A stretch of DNA of 16,071 nucleotides, from NCBI GenBank assembly GCA_046727855.1, contig JBKPDL010000021.1:1-16071 (forward strand). The letters are read 5' to 3'. The stretch comes from DASPWV01 sp046727855. GTDB lineage: Bacteria; Acidobacteriota; Vicinamibacteria; Vicinamibacterales; UBA2999. The position numbers and the translations under genes are program-made. The notes under the pieces are model-generated. The model had not been told where the DNA came from and ran no database searches. It saw nothing but the letters and a program-made list of their open reading frames with translations. Positions 1-7,080 of this stretch are shown here, in pieces (position 1 is the first letter of the stretch; every line of letters starts with the position of its first letter).

Positions 1-292
1 TTACGCACGTTGGGGGCCCCGCCATGGCCGCAGCGTGATTTTTCCGGCGCGCGGAGGCCACGTTCTCGCCACGAATGCGGCACAGCGCAAAAGCAGCGCC
101 GTCTGTTTGTCGCGGTAGTCCTCGTTCACGCGAGACAGTCCACTAGTGTCGCACGTTGATCGATCAGAACACGGCGGTGCTGGCGCACGGTTACGATCGT
201 TGGTGCGTCGCGGAGTCGCATCACTGGTATGCGCTGTGTTGAGAAAAGCTCGTGGAAAGACAGGAGCACCCTTTAACCGGTGAATCCCGTGA
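1..292. other. Left-edge stretch with no recognisable gene
   Basis: This stretch lies downstream of the minus-strand permease stop codon (TAG at 293-295). A minus-strand reading frame stays open through it and into the permease gene in another frame. Its translation is rich in Arg, Pro and Ala and resembles no family I know, so I treat it as a shadow. I see no tRNA, no clear terminator hairpin and no repeat here. Confidence 0.5.
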
Positions 293-2722
293 CTATTCAG
301 CGGCGAGGGCCAGCACTGGATCGATCTTCGTGACGCGACGCGCGGGTAAGAAACTCGCAGCCAAGCTCGCAAGCGCGAGCGTCGCAACCACAGCCACGAA
401 CACGGCCACGTCACGCGGATTCACGTGATAGAGCACCGGCTGGAGCGCGCCCGACGCTGCAAACGCGAGCGCCAGTCCGAGGCCGAGGCCGATGGCAAGC
501 TGAATCACGCTCTTGCGCATGACCAGCAGAATCAGCTCGCGGCTCTGCGCACCGAGCGCAGAGCGCACGCCCAGTTCGCGGGTACGCTGCGTGACGGCGA
601 AGGACATCACACCGTACAGGCCGGCCGCCGCGAGCAACAGCGCGCATACGCCGAACGTCATGAAGAAGGTTCCGAAGATCGTGTAGAACCACGTCTGGCG
701 ATCGATGACCCGCCGCATCGTGTCGATCTCGTAAATCGCCAGGTCGTCGTCGAGCGACGTCACCGCGGCGCGGATGAGCGAGGTGACGCCACCCGGCTCA
801 GCGCGCGTGCGCACCGCGATGCGAACACCGTTCGCGACGTCACTTTGCGAGATCGGGATGTAGTAGCCGACCGGGCTGGCGTTGTTGTTGCCGATGCCTT
901 CCATCAGCAGGTCGGGCACAACGCCGACGATGGCCAGCCAGGGCTCGCGTGATCCAGGACGCGCGCGCTTGAATCGCAAGCCGACTGGGTCCTTCCCGGC
1001 GTAGTGGACGCGCGCGAACGACTCGTTGATGATCGTTACCGGCTGACTCGTTGCCACGTCGCCGGTGGTGAATTCGCGTCCGCTGCGGACCGGCGTTCGA
1101 AAGGTGTCGAAATAGCCTTGCGTGACAATCCCTTCACGCGCGAGCGGCGAATCGGAGTCGAGCGGATACGCTTTGCCTTCGATCTGCACGGGGACGGTGC
1201 CGTTGCCCGCTGCCGGCAAACCATCCGACAACGTGGCGGCTTCGACACCGGGCACCGCCTGAAGATGAGGGAGTAGCGCTTCGAAAAAGCGGATGCTCGC
1301 CGGCGAATCAGGATACGACGCGCGCGGCAGGTCGACGCGGGCGGTCAGCACGTTTTCAATCGCAAACGGCATCGGCAGGTTCTTCAACTGCACGACGCTT
1401 TTGATCATCAAGCCCGCCGCAATCAGCAGCCCGCACGAGACGGCCAGCTCCAGCACCACCAGCGCGTTGCTGAACCGGCCAAGCTTGACGCTGGTTGTCC
1501 CGCGTGTCTCGTCCTTCAGCGTGGTACCGACGGAGACCCGCGCTGCATGGACGGCGGGCAGTGTGCCAGCCGACAAACTCGCCAGCGCGATCAGGCCGGC
1601 GACGAATAACAGCACGCGATAGTCCAGGTCGAATCGAATCCAGAACGGCGGCGGATTCGAGGACAACGCGTCGGTGAAGAGCCGCATGCCGAACACACTC
1701 AGCACGATGCCAATGGCCCCGCCGATCAGCGCGAGCACCACCACCTCCGTGAGATGCTGACGCACAACGCGGCCACGACCCGCTCCAAGCGCAATGCGAA
1801 CCGCCACTTCGCGTTGGCGCAGCGACGCGCGCGCAGCAAGCAGATTCGACACGTTGACGCAGGCAATGAGCAGCACGCCGATGCCTGCGCCCAGCATCGT
1901 GTAGAGCGTTGCGTAGATCTCCGGGCCGATCACCCACATGACGTGCGGCGTCACGTCCGCCCCAATGCCGCCGTTGGTGCCAGGGAACTCGCGTTCCAGC
2001 TGCCCGGCAATCGCCGCGACCTGCGCCTTCGCCTGCTTGATGCTCACCTCTGGCTTGAGGCGCGCGATCACTTGATAGCTCGGCCCCTGGCCGCGTGCGG
2101 TGGCGAGCGGATCGATCGAGAGCGGGATCCACAACGACTCCCGAATCGGAAACCCGAAGGTCGGCGGCATCACTCCGATCACCGTGCGGTAGCTGCCGTT
2201 TGCGCGGATGGCCTGACCGACGATGTTCGGAGCACTGCCGTAGCGATCGCGCCAGATGTCGTGACCGATGAGGATGACTGGATCAGCGCCGGGCCGGTCG
2301 TCGCCTTCGCGCAACCCGCGTCCGAGGATCGGTTGCACGCTAAGCGTCTCGAACGCGCCGACGCTGAGTTGCGCGCCGCTGAACCGTTCGGGCCGGCCGT
2401 CGGCAGTGGCGAGATTGATCGGCGAAAAGTTCCATGTCCCGAACGTTTCGAACGAGGTTTGCCGCTCCTGCCACACCGCGATGTCGTGGACGCTAATCGG
2501 TCCACGCGGCTGTCGCTGCGCCGGATTGGTCGAGGTGAGCGCAACAATCCGATCGGCGTTGGGAAAGGGAAGGCCCTTGAACAGCCCGCCGTTGACGACG
2601 CAAAAGACCGTCGTGCTCAAGCCGATGCCGAGGCCGAGTGTGACCACGGCAACCGACGACAGCGTCGGATACCTCACGAGCATGCGGACGCCCGATCGCA
2701 GGTCGCTCAAGAGCTGGGTCAT
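293..2722 (-). CDS. Orphan MacB/FtsX-type ABC permease (ADOP type)
   Basis: An 809-residue inner-membrane protein with the duplicated MacB-like architecture of ADOP permeases. Hydrophobic segments lie near residues 20-43, 273-296, 325-347, 368-392, 419-440, 678-708, 732-758 and 770-793, giving eight in all. Two MacB periplasmic-core-like regions (about 45-240 and 445-640) each precede an FtsX core. The cytoplasmic loop signature is repeated as REVAVRIALGAGRGR (304-318) and RELGVRSALGAQSRE (715-729), which shows the internal duplication. The PadR-like N-terminal domain carried by many ADOPs is absent. Family members are thought to move substrates or transduce mechanical work across the membrane, but the substrate is unknown. 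No ABC ATPase gene is adjacent; the gene upstream is an AAA+ ATPase. The start ATG (2722-2720) overlaps that gene's TGA as ATGA, and no Shine-Dalgarno is evident, so translation is probably coupled. Confidence 0.9.
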   Translation of the reverse strand: MTQLLSDLRSGVRMLVRYPTLSSVAVVTLGLGIGLSTTVFCVVNGGLFKGLPFPNADRIVALTSTNPAQRQPRGPISVHDIAVWQERQTSFETFGTWNFSPINLATADGRPERFSGAQLSVGAFETLSVQPILGRGLREGDDRPGADPVILIGHDIWRDRYGSAPNIVGQAIRANGSYRTVIGVMPPTFGFPIRESLWIPLSIDPLATARGQGPSYQVIARLKPEVSIKQAKAQVAAIAGQLEREFPGTNGGIGADVTPHVMWVIGPEIYATLYTMLGAGIGVLLIACVNVSNLLAARASLRQREVAVRIALGAGRGRVVRQHLTEVVVLALIGGAIGIVLSVFGMRLFTDALSSNPPPFWIRFDLDYRVLLFVAGLIALASLSAGTLPAVHAARVSVGTTLKDETRGTTSVKLGRFSNALVVLELAVSCGLLIAAGLMIKSVVQLKNLPMPFAIENVLTARVDLPRASYPDSPASIRFFEALLPHLQAVPGVEAATLSDGLPAAGNGTVPVQIEGKAYPLDSDSPLAREGIVTQGYFDTFRTPVRSGREFTTGDVATSQPVTIINESFARVHYAGKDPVGLRFKRARPGSREPWLAIVGVVPDLLMEGIGNNNASPVGYYIPISQSDVANGVRIAVRTRAEPGGVTSLIRAAVTSLDDDLAIYEIDTMRRVIDRQTWFYTIFGTFFMTFGVCALLLAAAGLYGVMSFAVTQRTRELGVRSALGAQSRELILLVMRKSVIQLAIGLGLGLALAFAASGALQPVLYHVNPRDVAVFVAVVATLALASLAASFLPARRVTKIDPVLALAAE

Positions 2723-3687
2723 ATCAACGAATATAGTGCCAAAGCCAACGCGATCAGTGCGACGCCAATAGCGGCCACAGCTATCAGCATCGGCATAGAC
2801 GCGCGCACCTGTTCCGGAGTTCCCGTAAACAGCGACTGTTGCATGACGCGCTTGGCGGCGAGCACCTCGCGAATGCCCTGCTCGAGATGGCTGTGATGGA
2901 TGGCCTTGGCAGCATCGTGGCCCGGTTCCTCAGCTGCGGCAAGGGCCGCTTTGAGAACGGCATTCCGGATGTCGCCGCCGCTCGCCTCGTATTTTTCGGC
3001 AAGATCGCGGTAGTTCACATCCTCGGCAATGGGCGTAAGCGTGGGATGCATCTGCACGCGCCAGATCTGCTCGCGCTCCTCCAAGCCCGGCATCTCGAAC
3101 AACACGTGCGTCCGGATGCGACGCTCGAACGCGGGATCGAAATTGGCCGCGAGGTTGGTGGCGAATATCACCACTCCGCTGAACGACTCGAGCTCCTGCA
3201 GCAGCACACTCACAACAGTGTTGGCCTCGCGGGTAAAACCGTGCTCGGGCGAAGATGATCGTCTCGACGCGATCGCGTCCGCTTCATCGAAAAAGAGCAC
3301 GGCGCTTTCGTCGCGCGCCAGGCGAAACACGGCTGTGACGTTCTTCGCCGTTTCGCCCATCCACATCGATTCGAGCTCGGCGTAACGGACGATCATCAGC
3401 CGACGATTGAGGGCATGGGCAATGGCTTCCGCGCAGATCGTTTTGCCAGTGCCCGGCGGGCCGGCAAAGTTGAAGGCGAGCGCGGTACCGTTGGGATGGC
3501 GCTCGCCAAGGCCCCAGCGGTTGAAAATCAGGTCGTGGTGGCGTACCTGGATCAACGCCTGCTCGAGCGTGCGCTTCGTCGCCGGCGGAAGAATGACGTC
3601 GTCAAAGGTGCGGCGCGGGACGATGGAATCGACCGCGCGTTTCGCGCCCGATAGTCCAGTGAGGACGCGAAGCAGGGGATTGGCCAT
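2719..3687 (-). CDS. AAA+ ATPase with C-terminal transmembrane anchor
   Basis: A 322-residue AAA+ ATPase of the classic CDC48/FtsH-like clade. Walker A is GPPGTGKT (76-83), Walker B is VLFFDEAD (130-137), and sensor 1 is VIFATNL with Asn178. The second region of homology, with candidate arginine fingers, is FERRIRTHV (188-196), and a sensor-2-like SGGDIRNAV lies near 236-244. All parts needed for ATP hydrolysis are present. The last ~25 residues (about 297-321) form one hydrophobic helix with almost no tail, so the protein looks tail-anchored with its ATPase domain in the cytoplasm. There is no protease or second AAA domain. It lies directly upstream of the orphan permease with a 4-bp stop/start overlap, which suggests joint synthesis and perhaps a complex. 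The broken DUF1028 gene lies 128 bp upstream. The ATG at 3687 is preceded by only a weak GAGTGG-like ribosome site. The family assignment is firm; the role is unknown. Confidence 0.88.
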   Translation of the reverse strand: MANPLLRVLTGLSGAKRAVDSIVPRRTFDDVILPPATKRTLEQALIQVRHHDLIFNRWGLGERHPNGTALAFNFAGPPGTGKTICAEAIAHALNRRLMIVRYAELESMWMGETAKNVTAVFRLARDESAVLFFDEADAIASRRSSSPEHGFTREANTVVSVLLQELESFSGVVIFATNLAANFDPAFERRIRTHVLFEMPGLEEREQIWRVQMHPTLTPIAEDVNYRDLAEKYEASGGDIRNAVLKAALAAAEEPGHDAAKAIHHSHLEQGIREVLAAKRVMQQSLFTGTPEQVRASMPMLIAVAAIGVALIALALALYSLI

Positions 3688-3815
3688 TGATCCACTCTAC
3701 GCTGTGGGGGCGGTGGTGCTGATAGGGCAGGCAGCGGACGAAGGGGATTTCGCAGATGATTCAATCGGCGTAATACCCACCAGCTCCACCCGGCCTGACC
3801 TACCCGCGCGACGGC

Positions 3816-4711
3816 CTATTGCGACGACGTGGCGGGCTTGTACGGCGTCGGCCCGGGAGGCGGCAGACGACGCATGCCGGCGCGCACCCAATGGTTGTAA
3901 CGAAGGCGCAGTGTCTTCACAGGGTTCGCGCTTTCGCCAGGCTTGATGTTGTCGTCGGTCACGCTGATATACGCGTAGTACTTCCCATCGTTGTGCGTCA
4001 CTCCGGATACATCCGTCTTTTCGGCGATGGCGATGTAGGCGACGTGAGCGGTCATGTTGTCGCACGGCACGAAGTCGAGCGGGTTGCTGCCACAGTTGCA
4101 GCGGTGATCGCCGCCGTTGGCGTCGGCCGCTTCCATGGCCGCCATGACGCGATCGGCGAGCGTTCCCATTGCACGCGTAAACGCGAGCGCCGCCATGTGC
4201 ACGACCTGATCGCCGAGCAGCGTGTTGCCCTGCACTTGATAAAAGATCTCGGGACCGACCTGCCCACCGAAGAATAGCGACGATTGTGAGTTGCCGCCGC
4301 CGTTGAACCCCGCGCGGTTGTTGCGATCCGTGATTGTGCCGCCATTCGGTATGGCGAGAATGCCGAATTGTCGCCGCTCGACGTTGGCATCCTTCTTCAA
4401 CAGCTCGAGAATCTGCGGCGGCGGTGTGCCCTTTTTGAGCTCCCGGTAGACGAGCATCTGATTCTCGCGCGTGTTGTCGACGCCGGCCTGGCAGGCGGCG
4501 ACGCCGATACCAGGCACGATCACTGCCTGCACATCAAATCGCGCGCGCCGTTGGGCTTGCGCTCAGGGAAGCCAGCCTGGCGAACGCAGGTGGCGGACGC
4601 GATGATCACCTGTCCCGTGCGCGCATCGAGCGCGATCACCGACCACGTGGCAAACGCGGTCGAACGGCTGGCGAGCAGCAGTGCGAACGCAATGATCAGT
4701 TTCATCGTCAT
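3816..4711 (-). pseudogene. Secreted DUF1028 (Ntn-hydrolase-like) protein, frameshifted
   Basis: Two minus-strand frames together give one DUF1028-type protein. The first (4711 to 4520) encodes a signal peptide, LIIAFALLLASRSTAFA, then TWSVIALDARTGQVIIASATC, and stops at TGA 4522-4520. The second (from about 4532 to the stop at 3816) continues with QAVIVPGIGVAACQAGVDN and runs through AMEAADANGGDHRCNCG to a Pro-rich C-terminus. The family fold starts at the Thr of T(F/W)S, which signal-peptide cleavage after AFA would leave as the new N-terminus. This fits an Ntn-type nucleophile, although its activity is not established. Adding one or four bases near 4531-4537 would restore a single frame. 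The read could reflect a real mutation, an assembly error, or rarely a recoded gene. A free GTG start for the second part at 4532 is unlikely, since it would lose the signal peptide and the first strand. Confidence 0.75.
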
Positions 4712-4743
4712 AGTGCGCGCAGTCTAGCAGACGAAGGTGGGGC

Positions 4744-4866
4744 CGCAGATGGACACACAAAGACCACGGATCGAACGCAGATAACGCAGATAGAACGCAG
4801 ATAAGGCAAACCGCAGATGGGACGCAGATAGAACGCAGATAGAACGCAGATAGAACGCAGTTGAGA
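4744..4866. repeat. Direct CGCAGAT repeat run
   Basis: Eight exact CGCAGAT copies begin at 4744, 4776, 4785, 4796, 4812, 4823, 4834 and 4845, and a degenerate copy (CGCAGTT) begins at 4856. The last four units have an exact 11-bp period, GAACGCAGATA. The run is non-coding and lies upstream of the DUF1028 gene. Similar GCAGAT runs are, from memory, common between genes in environmental bacteria. It is not a CRISPR array: the units are too short and there are no spacers. Confidence 0.85.
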
Positions 4867-4907
4867 CGGAGAGGGAAGGGTCGTTCTCAGTAGTCTTTCG
4901 TTCTTAA

Positions 4908-5055
4908 ACCGTTATGCGGCCACAGACGTGAATTTTGTACGCGTTGTGGACCCGCATAACGGTCTACGGCGCGCGGAGCGCGCCAAGCCAACAAGAACTA
5001 GCCAGGGGCCGCGGAGTTTGCCGGATATCAAGGGCAGGGCCTTTGGCTAGTTCTT
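4908..5055. repeat. Three consecutive hairpins (structured spacer)
   Basis: Three inverted repeats follow one another. The first has arms ACCGTTATGCGG (4908-4919) and CCGCATAACGGT (4952-4963), with further CCACA/TGTGG pairing inside after a small bulge. The second is GGCGCGC-GGA-GCGCGCC (4968-4984). The third has arms AAGAACTAGCCA (4993-5004) and TGGCTAGTTCTT (5044-5055), with a nearby GGCC/GGCC pairing inside. All outer arms are perfect. The block sits between the two oppositely oriented GCAGAT runs and has no convincing coding content. It could be a dispersed repeat element or a structured RNA; no promoter was recognised. Confidence 0.8.
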
Positions 5056-5117
5056 CGCCCCGACGCAGGTTTGAACGTCCGGCCGCCGGCCCGAGGGTCG
5101 TTGTCGTCCACGATTTC

Positions 5118-5191
5118 AAGCGTCATCTGCTTTTCATCTGCGTCATCTGCGTGTCATCTGCGGCTGTCCTTCATCTGCGTGTCATCCGCGG
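5118..5191. repeat. Inverted run of ATCTGCG repeats
   Basis: Copies of ATCTGCG begin at 5136, 5145, 5156 and 5173. Degenerate copies are at 5125 (ATCTGCT) and 5184 (ATCCGCG). This is the reverse complement of the CGCAGAT unit at 4744-4866, so the two runs flank the hairpin block as an inverted pair. It ends about 20 bp before the ligase start codon and may form part of that gene's leader. Confidence 0.85.
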
Positions 5192-5213
5192 CTTAAACTA
5201 TGCGCGTTCGTCC

Positions 5214-6035
5214 ATGCCCTTGCCCGACTGGATCGTGCCGATGGCCGCTACGCTCACGCAGCAGCGGTTCGCCAGCCCGGATTGGATCTTCGAGCGTAAG
5301 CTCGACGGCATCCGTCTGCTCGCCTTCAGGCAGGGACGCGACGTGCGGCTGTTCTCGCGCAACCGCTTGCCGCAGCACCTTCCGCATCTCGCCGATGCCA
5401 TCGCCGAGCTCCCGCCGCGTGAGCTGATTCTCGACGGCGAGGTGACGTGGGATCGATACACCGCGTATCACGTGTTCGACATCCTCTGGATAGATGGGCG
5501 CGACGTGACCACGTTGCCGTTTGACGAACGGCGGGCGCTTCTGAGCAAGCTGCCACTGCGCGCGCCGCTGCAGCGCGTGGTCGCGCTCGAAGACGACAAG
5601 CCGTGGGAGCGCGCCTGCAGCGAAGGCTGGGAGGGCGTCATCGCCAAGCGGCGCGATTCGCACTACGAGCAGCGGCGGTCGCCGCACTGGCTCAAGATGA
5701 AGTGTGAGATCACGCAGGACTTTCTTGTCGGCGGTTTTACCGATCCGCAAGGCGCCCGCGTTGGCCTCGGCGCGCTGCTCGTCGGTCATCATCAGAGCGG
5801 CGAGTTTGTGTTCGCCGGCAAAGTCGGCACCGGTTTCGACACGCGACTGCTGCTCGATCTCCGCGCGCGTCTCGATCCCCTCGAGATCGCGAAATCGCCG
5901 TTCACCCAGGCAACGGGCCTGCCGCGTCTGCGCGCTCACTGGGTACGACCCGAGGTCGTCGTCCAGGTCGCGTTCATCGAGTGGACCGCGCACGGCAAGC
6001 TGCGTCACCCACGGTTGCTCGGAGTAAAAGAGTGA
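5214..6035 (+). CDS. ligD: ATP-dependent DNA ligase, LigD ligase-domain type
   Basis: A 273-residue ATP-dependent DNA ligase that would seal nicks after end joining. The nucleotidyltransferase motifs are in order: motif I KLDGIR with the adenylated Lys at residue 29, SRN (48-50) as motif Ia, ELILDGEV (70-77) as motif III, HVFDILW (86-92) as IIIa, EGVIAK (140-145) as IV and LKMK (160-163) as V. An OB-fold domain follows from about 166, ending at HPRLLGVKE, so the usual C-terminal motif VI region is short. I chose the ATG at 5214 because the protein then opens directly with a family-like N-terminus. The frame is open back to 4935, but that part would translate the hairpins and repeats. No clear ribosome site precedes it. 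The next gene begins within its stop codon (GTGA). A standalone LigC-like ligase is the alternative, but pairing with a polymerase favours LigD type. Confidence 0.88.
   Translation: MPLPDWIVPMAATLTQQRFASPDWIFERKLDGIRLLAFRQGRDVRLFSRNRLPQHLPHLADAIAELPPRELILDGEVTWDRYTAYHVFDILWIDGRDVTTLPFDERRALLSKLPLRAPLQRVVALEDDKPWERACSEGWEGVIAKRRDSHYEQRRSPHWLKMKCEITQDFLVGGFTDPQGARVGLGALLVGHHQSGEFVFAGKVGTGFDTRLLLDLRARLDPLEIAKSPFTQATGLPRLRAHWVRPEVVVQVAFIEWTAHGKLRHPRLLGVKE
6021..6024 (+). promoter_or_regulatory. Ribosome binding site fixing a GTG start
   Basis: GGAG lies seven bases before the GTG at 6032 and inside the end of the ligase gene. It supports the GTG start of the polymerase gene over the in-frame ATG at 5981 further upstream. 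Confidence 0.65.
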
Positions 6036-6997
6036 CCGCGAAGCGTCGTGGCGCTTCAGCGCCGCCGGCTGCCTCTTCAGCTGCGCCATCTCGCGCTGCA
6101 CCGCAGCCGGCGCCTGCGGTACGAATCACGCATCCCGACAAGCTGCTGTTCCCCGATGACGGCATTACCAAGGGGGAACTGGCGGCGTATTACGAAGCGG
6201 TTGCGCCCTTCATGCTGCCGCACATCCTGCGCCGGCCGGTCACGATGGAGCGTTACCCCCAGGGCATTGGCGCGCAAAGCTTCTGGCAGAAGGATGTGTC
6301 GAAGGGATTTCCGGCGTGGCTCGAGCGCGTCGAAGTGCCAAAGAAAGGCGGCACCGTCCATCATCCGCTCGTCACCGACACCAATTCGCTCCTGTGGCTC
6401 GCCAACCAGAACAGCATCACGCCGCACGTGTGGACCTCGCGCGCGCCTGAACTGCGTTACCCGGACATCTGCGTCTTCGATCTCGATCCATCGCTGGACG
6501 ATCCGGCGGCGGTGCGCACGCAGGCACTTGCGCTGCGCGACTTTCTCGAAGAACTTGGCGTGGTGAGCTGGGTCAAGACCAGCGGCTCGAAAGGGTTTCA
6601 CGTCGTCGTGCCGCTCGATGGCAAGACGACGATGGGCGACGCGGCGAGGTTTGCGAACCGCGCCGGCGCGATCTTCACGAGCCGTGACCCGGAGCACCTG
6701 ACGCAGGAGTTCAGCAAAGCGGATCGCAACGGAAGGATCTATGTCGACACCGGGCGAAACGGTTACAGCGCGACGTTTGCTGCAGCATACGCGGTGAGAG
6801 CCAGACCGGGCGCGCCAGTGTCGGCCCCCTGCACATGGAAAGAGATTGAACGTGGGGAGGTGTCGCCGCGCTCGTTCACGCTGCGGACGATGGCGGCGCG
6901 GGTGGCGGCGGTGGGGGATGTGTGGAAGGAGCTGCACCGCCGCCCGAAGTCGCTGCGGGCGGCGACGGAGAAGCTGCGGCGCATTCAAACCACGTAG
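6032..6997 (+). CDS. ligD: LigD-type NHEJ primase-polymerase (POL domain)
   Basis: A 321-residue archaeo-eukaryotic primase-superfamily polymerase, the POL half of bacterial LigD, which fills and extends broken DNA ends. It opens with an Ala/Pro-rich stretch (about 8-29) resembling an interdomain linker. The POL fold then starts at THPDKLLFPDDGITKGEL. Catalytic features are the DxD motif in FDLDPS (Asp150, Asp152), the SGSKGFH nucleotide-binding motif (184-190) and a third acidic residue in IYVDTGRN (Asp239). The GTG start at 6032 overlaps the ligase TGA as GTGA and has a GGAG seven bases upstream, so the two are probably translated together. Ligase-then-polymerase order matches the PE-LIG-POL type of LigD with a break between LIG and POL. 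No phosphoesterase domain or Ku gene is in the window. The stop codon TAG (6995-6997) lies inside a dispersed palindromic repeat. Confidence 0.9.
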   Translation: MTAKRRGASAPPAASSAAPSRAAPQPAPAVRITHPDKLLFPDDGITKGELAAYYEAVAPFMLPHILRRPVTMERYPQGIGAQSFWQKDVSKGFPAWLERVEVPKKGGTVHHPLVTDTNSLLWLANQNSITPHVWTSRAPELRYPDICVFDLDPSLDDPAAVRTQALALRDFLEELGVVSWVKTSGSKGFHVVVPLDGKTTMGDAARFANRAGAIFTSRDPEHLTQEFSKADRNGRIYVDTGRNGYSATFAAAYAVRARPGAPVSAPCTWKEIERGEVSPRSFTLRTMAARVAAVGDVWKELHRRPKSLRAATEKLRRIQTT

Positions 6998-7065
6998 CGC
7001 GGACCTAAAGGTCTGGGTCGCGGACCCAAAGGTTTGATCGCGGACCTAAAGGTCCGCGCTACGTG
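6991..7065. repeat. GCGGACCT palindromic repeat cluster, possible bidirectional terminator
   Basis: The outer arms CACGTAGCGCGGACCT (6991-7006) and AGGTCCGCGCTACGTG (7050-7065) are perfect 16-bp inverted copies. Three CGCGGACC units begin at 6998, 7019 and 7039, each followed by an AAAGGT box. The cluster fills the gap between the converging polymerase and receptor genes. Its strong dyad could stop transcription from both sides, though there is no T-run. The same palindrome recurs inside the SNF2 gene at 12691-12714. Confidence 0.85.
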
Positions 7066-7080
7066 GGACGGTGGAGTCGC

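Noticed and set aside
1754..2896. Long plus-strand open frame of 380 codons
   Set aside because: It is antisense to the permease and AAA+ genes, has Arg/Ala-rich translation typical of a GC-rich shadow frame, and has no family resemblance.
4744..4866. CRISPR array
   Set aside because: Units are 7-11 bp with almost no spacer, and there are no cas genes nearby.
4908..4963. Integron attC site from the GTTATGC/GCATAAC arms
   Set aside because: The order is GTT...AAC, opposite to attC (RYYYAAC ... GTTRRRY). There is no integrase and no cassette-like gene.
4935..5213. 93-residue N-terminal extension of the DNA ligase
   Set aside because: It would translate the hairpins and ATCTGCG repeats and resembles no domain. 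The family-like N-terminus begins at ATG 5214.
6021..6035. Programmed -1 frameshift joining ligase and polymerase
   Set aside because: There is no proper slippery heptamer. A GGAG with good spacing to GTG explains reinitiation more simply.
5193..6988. Two ~300-codon minus-strand frames opposite the ligase and polymerase
   Set aside because: Both are shadows of genes with complete catalytic motifs, and neither has a recognisable product.
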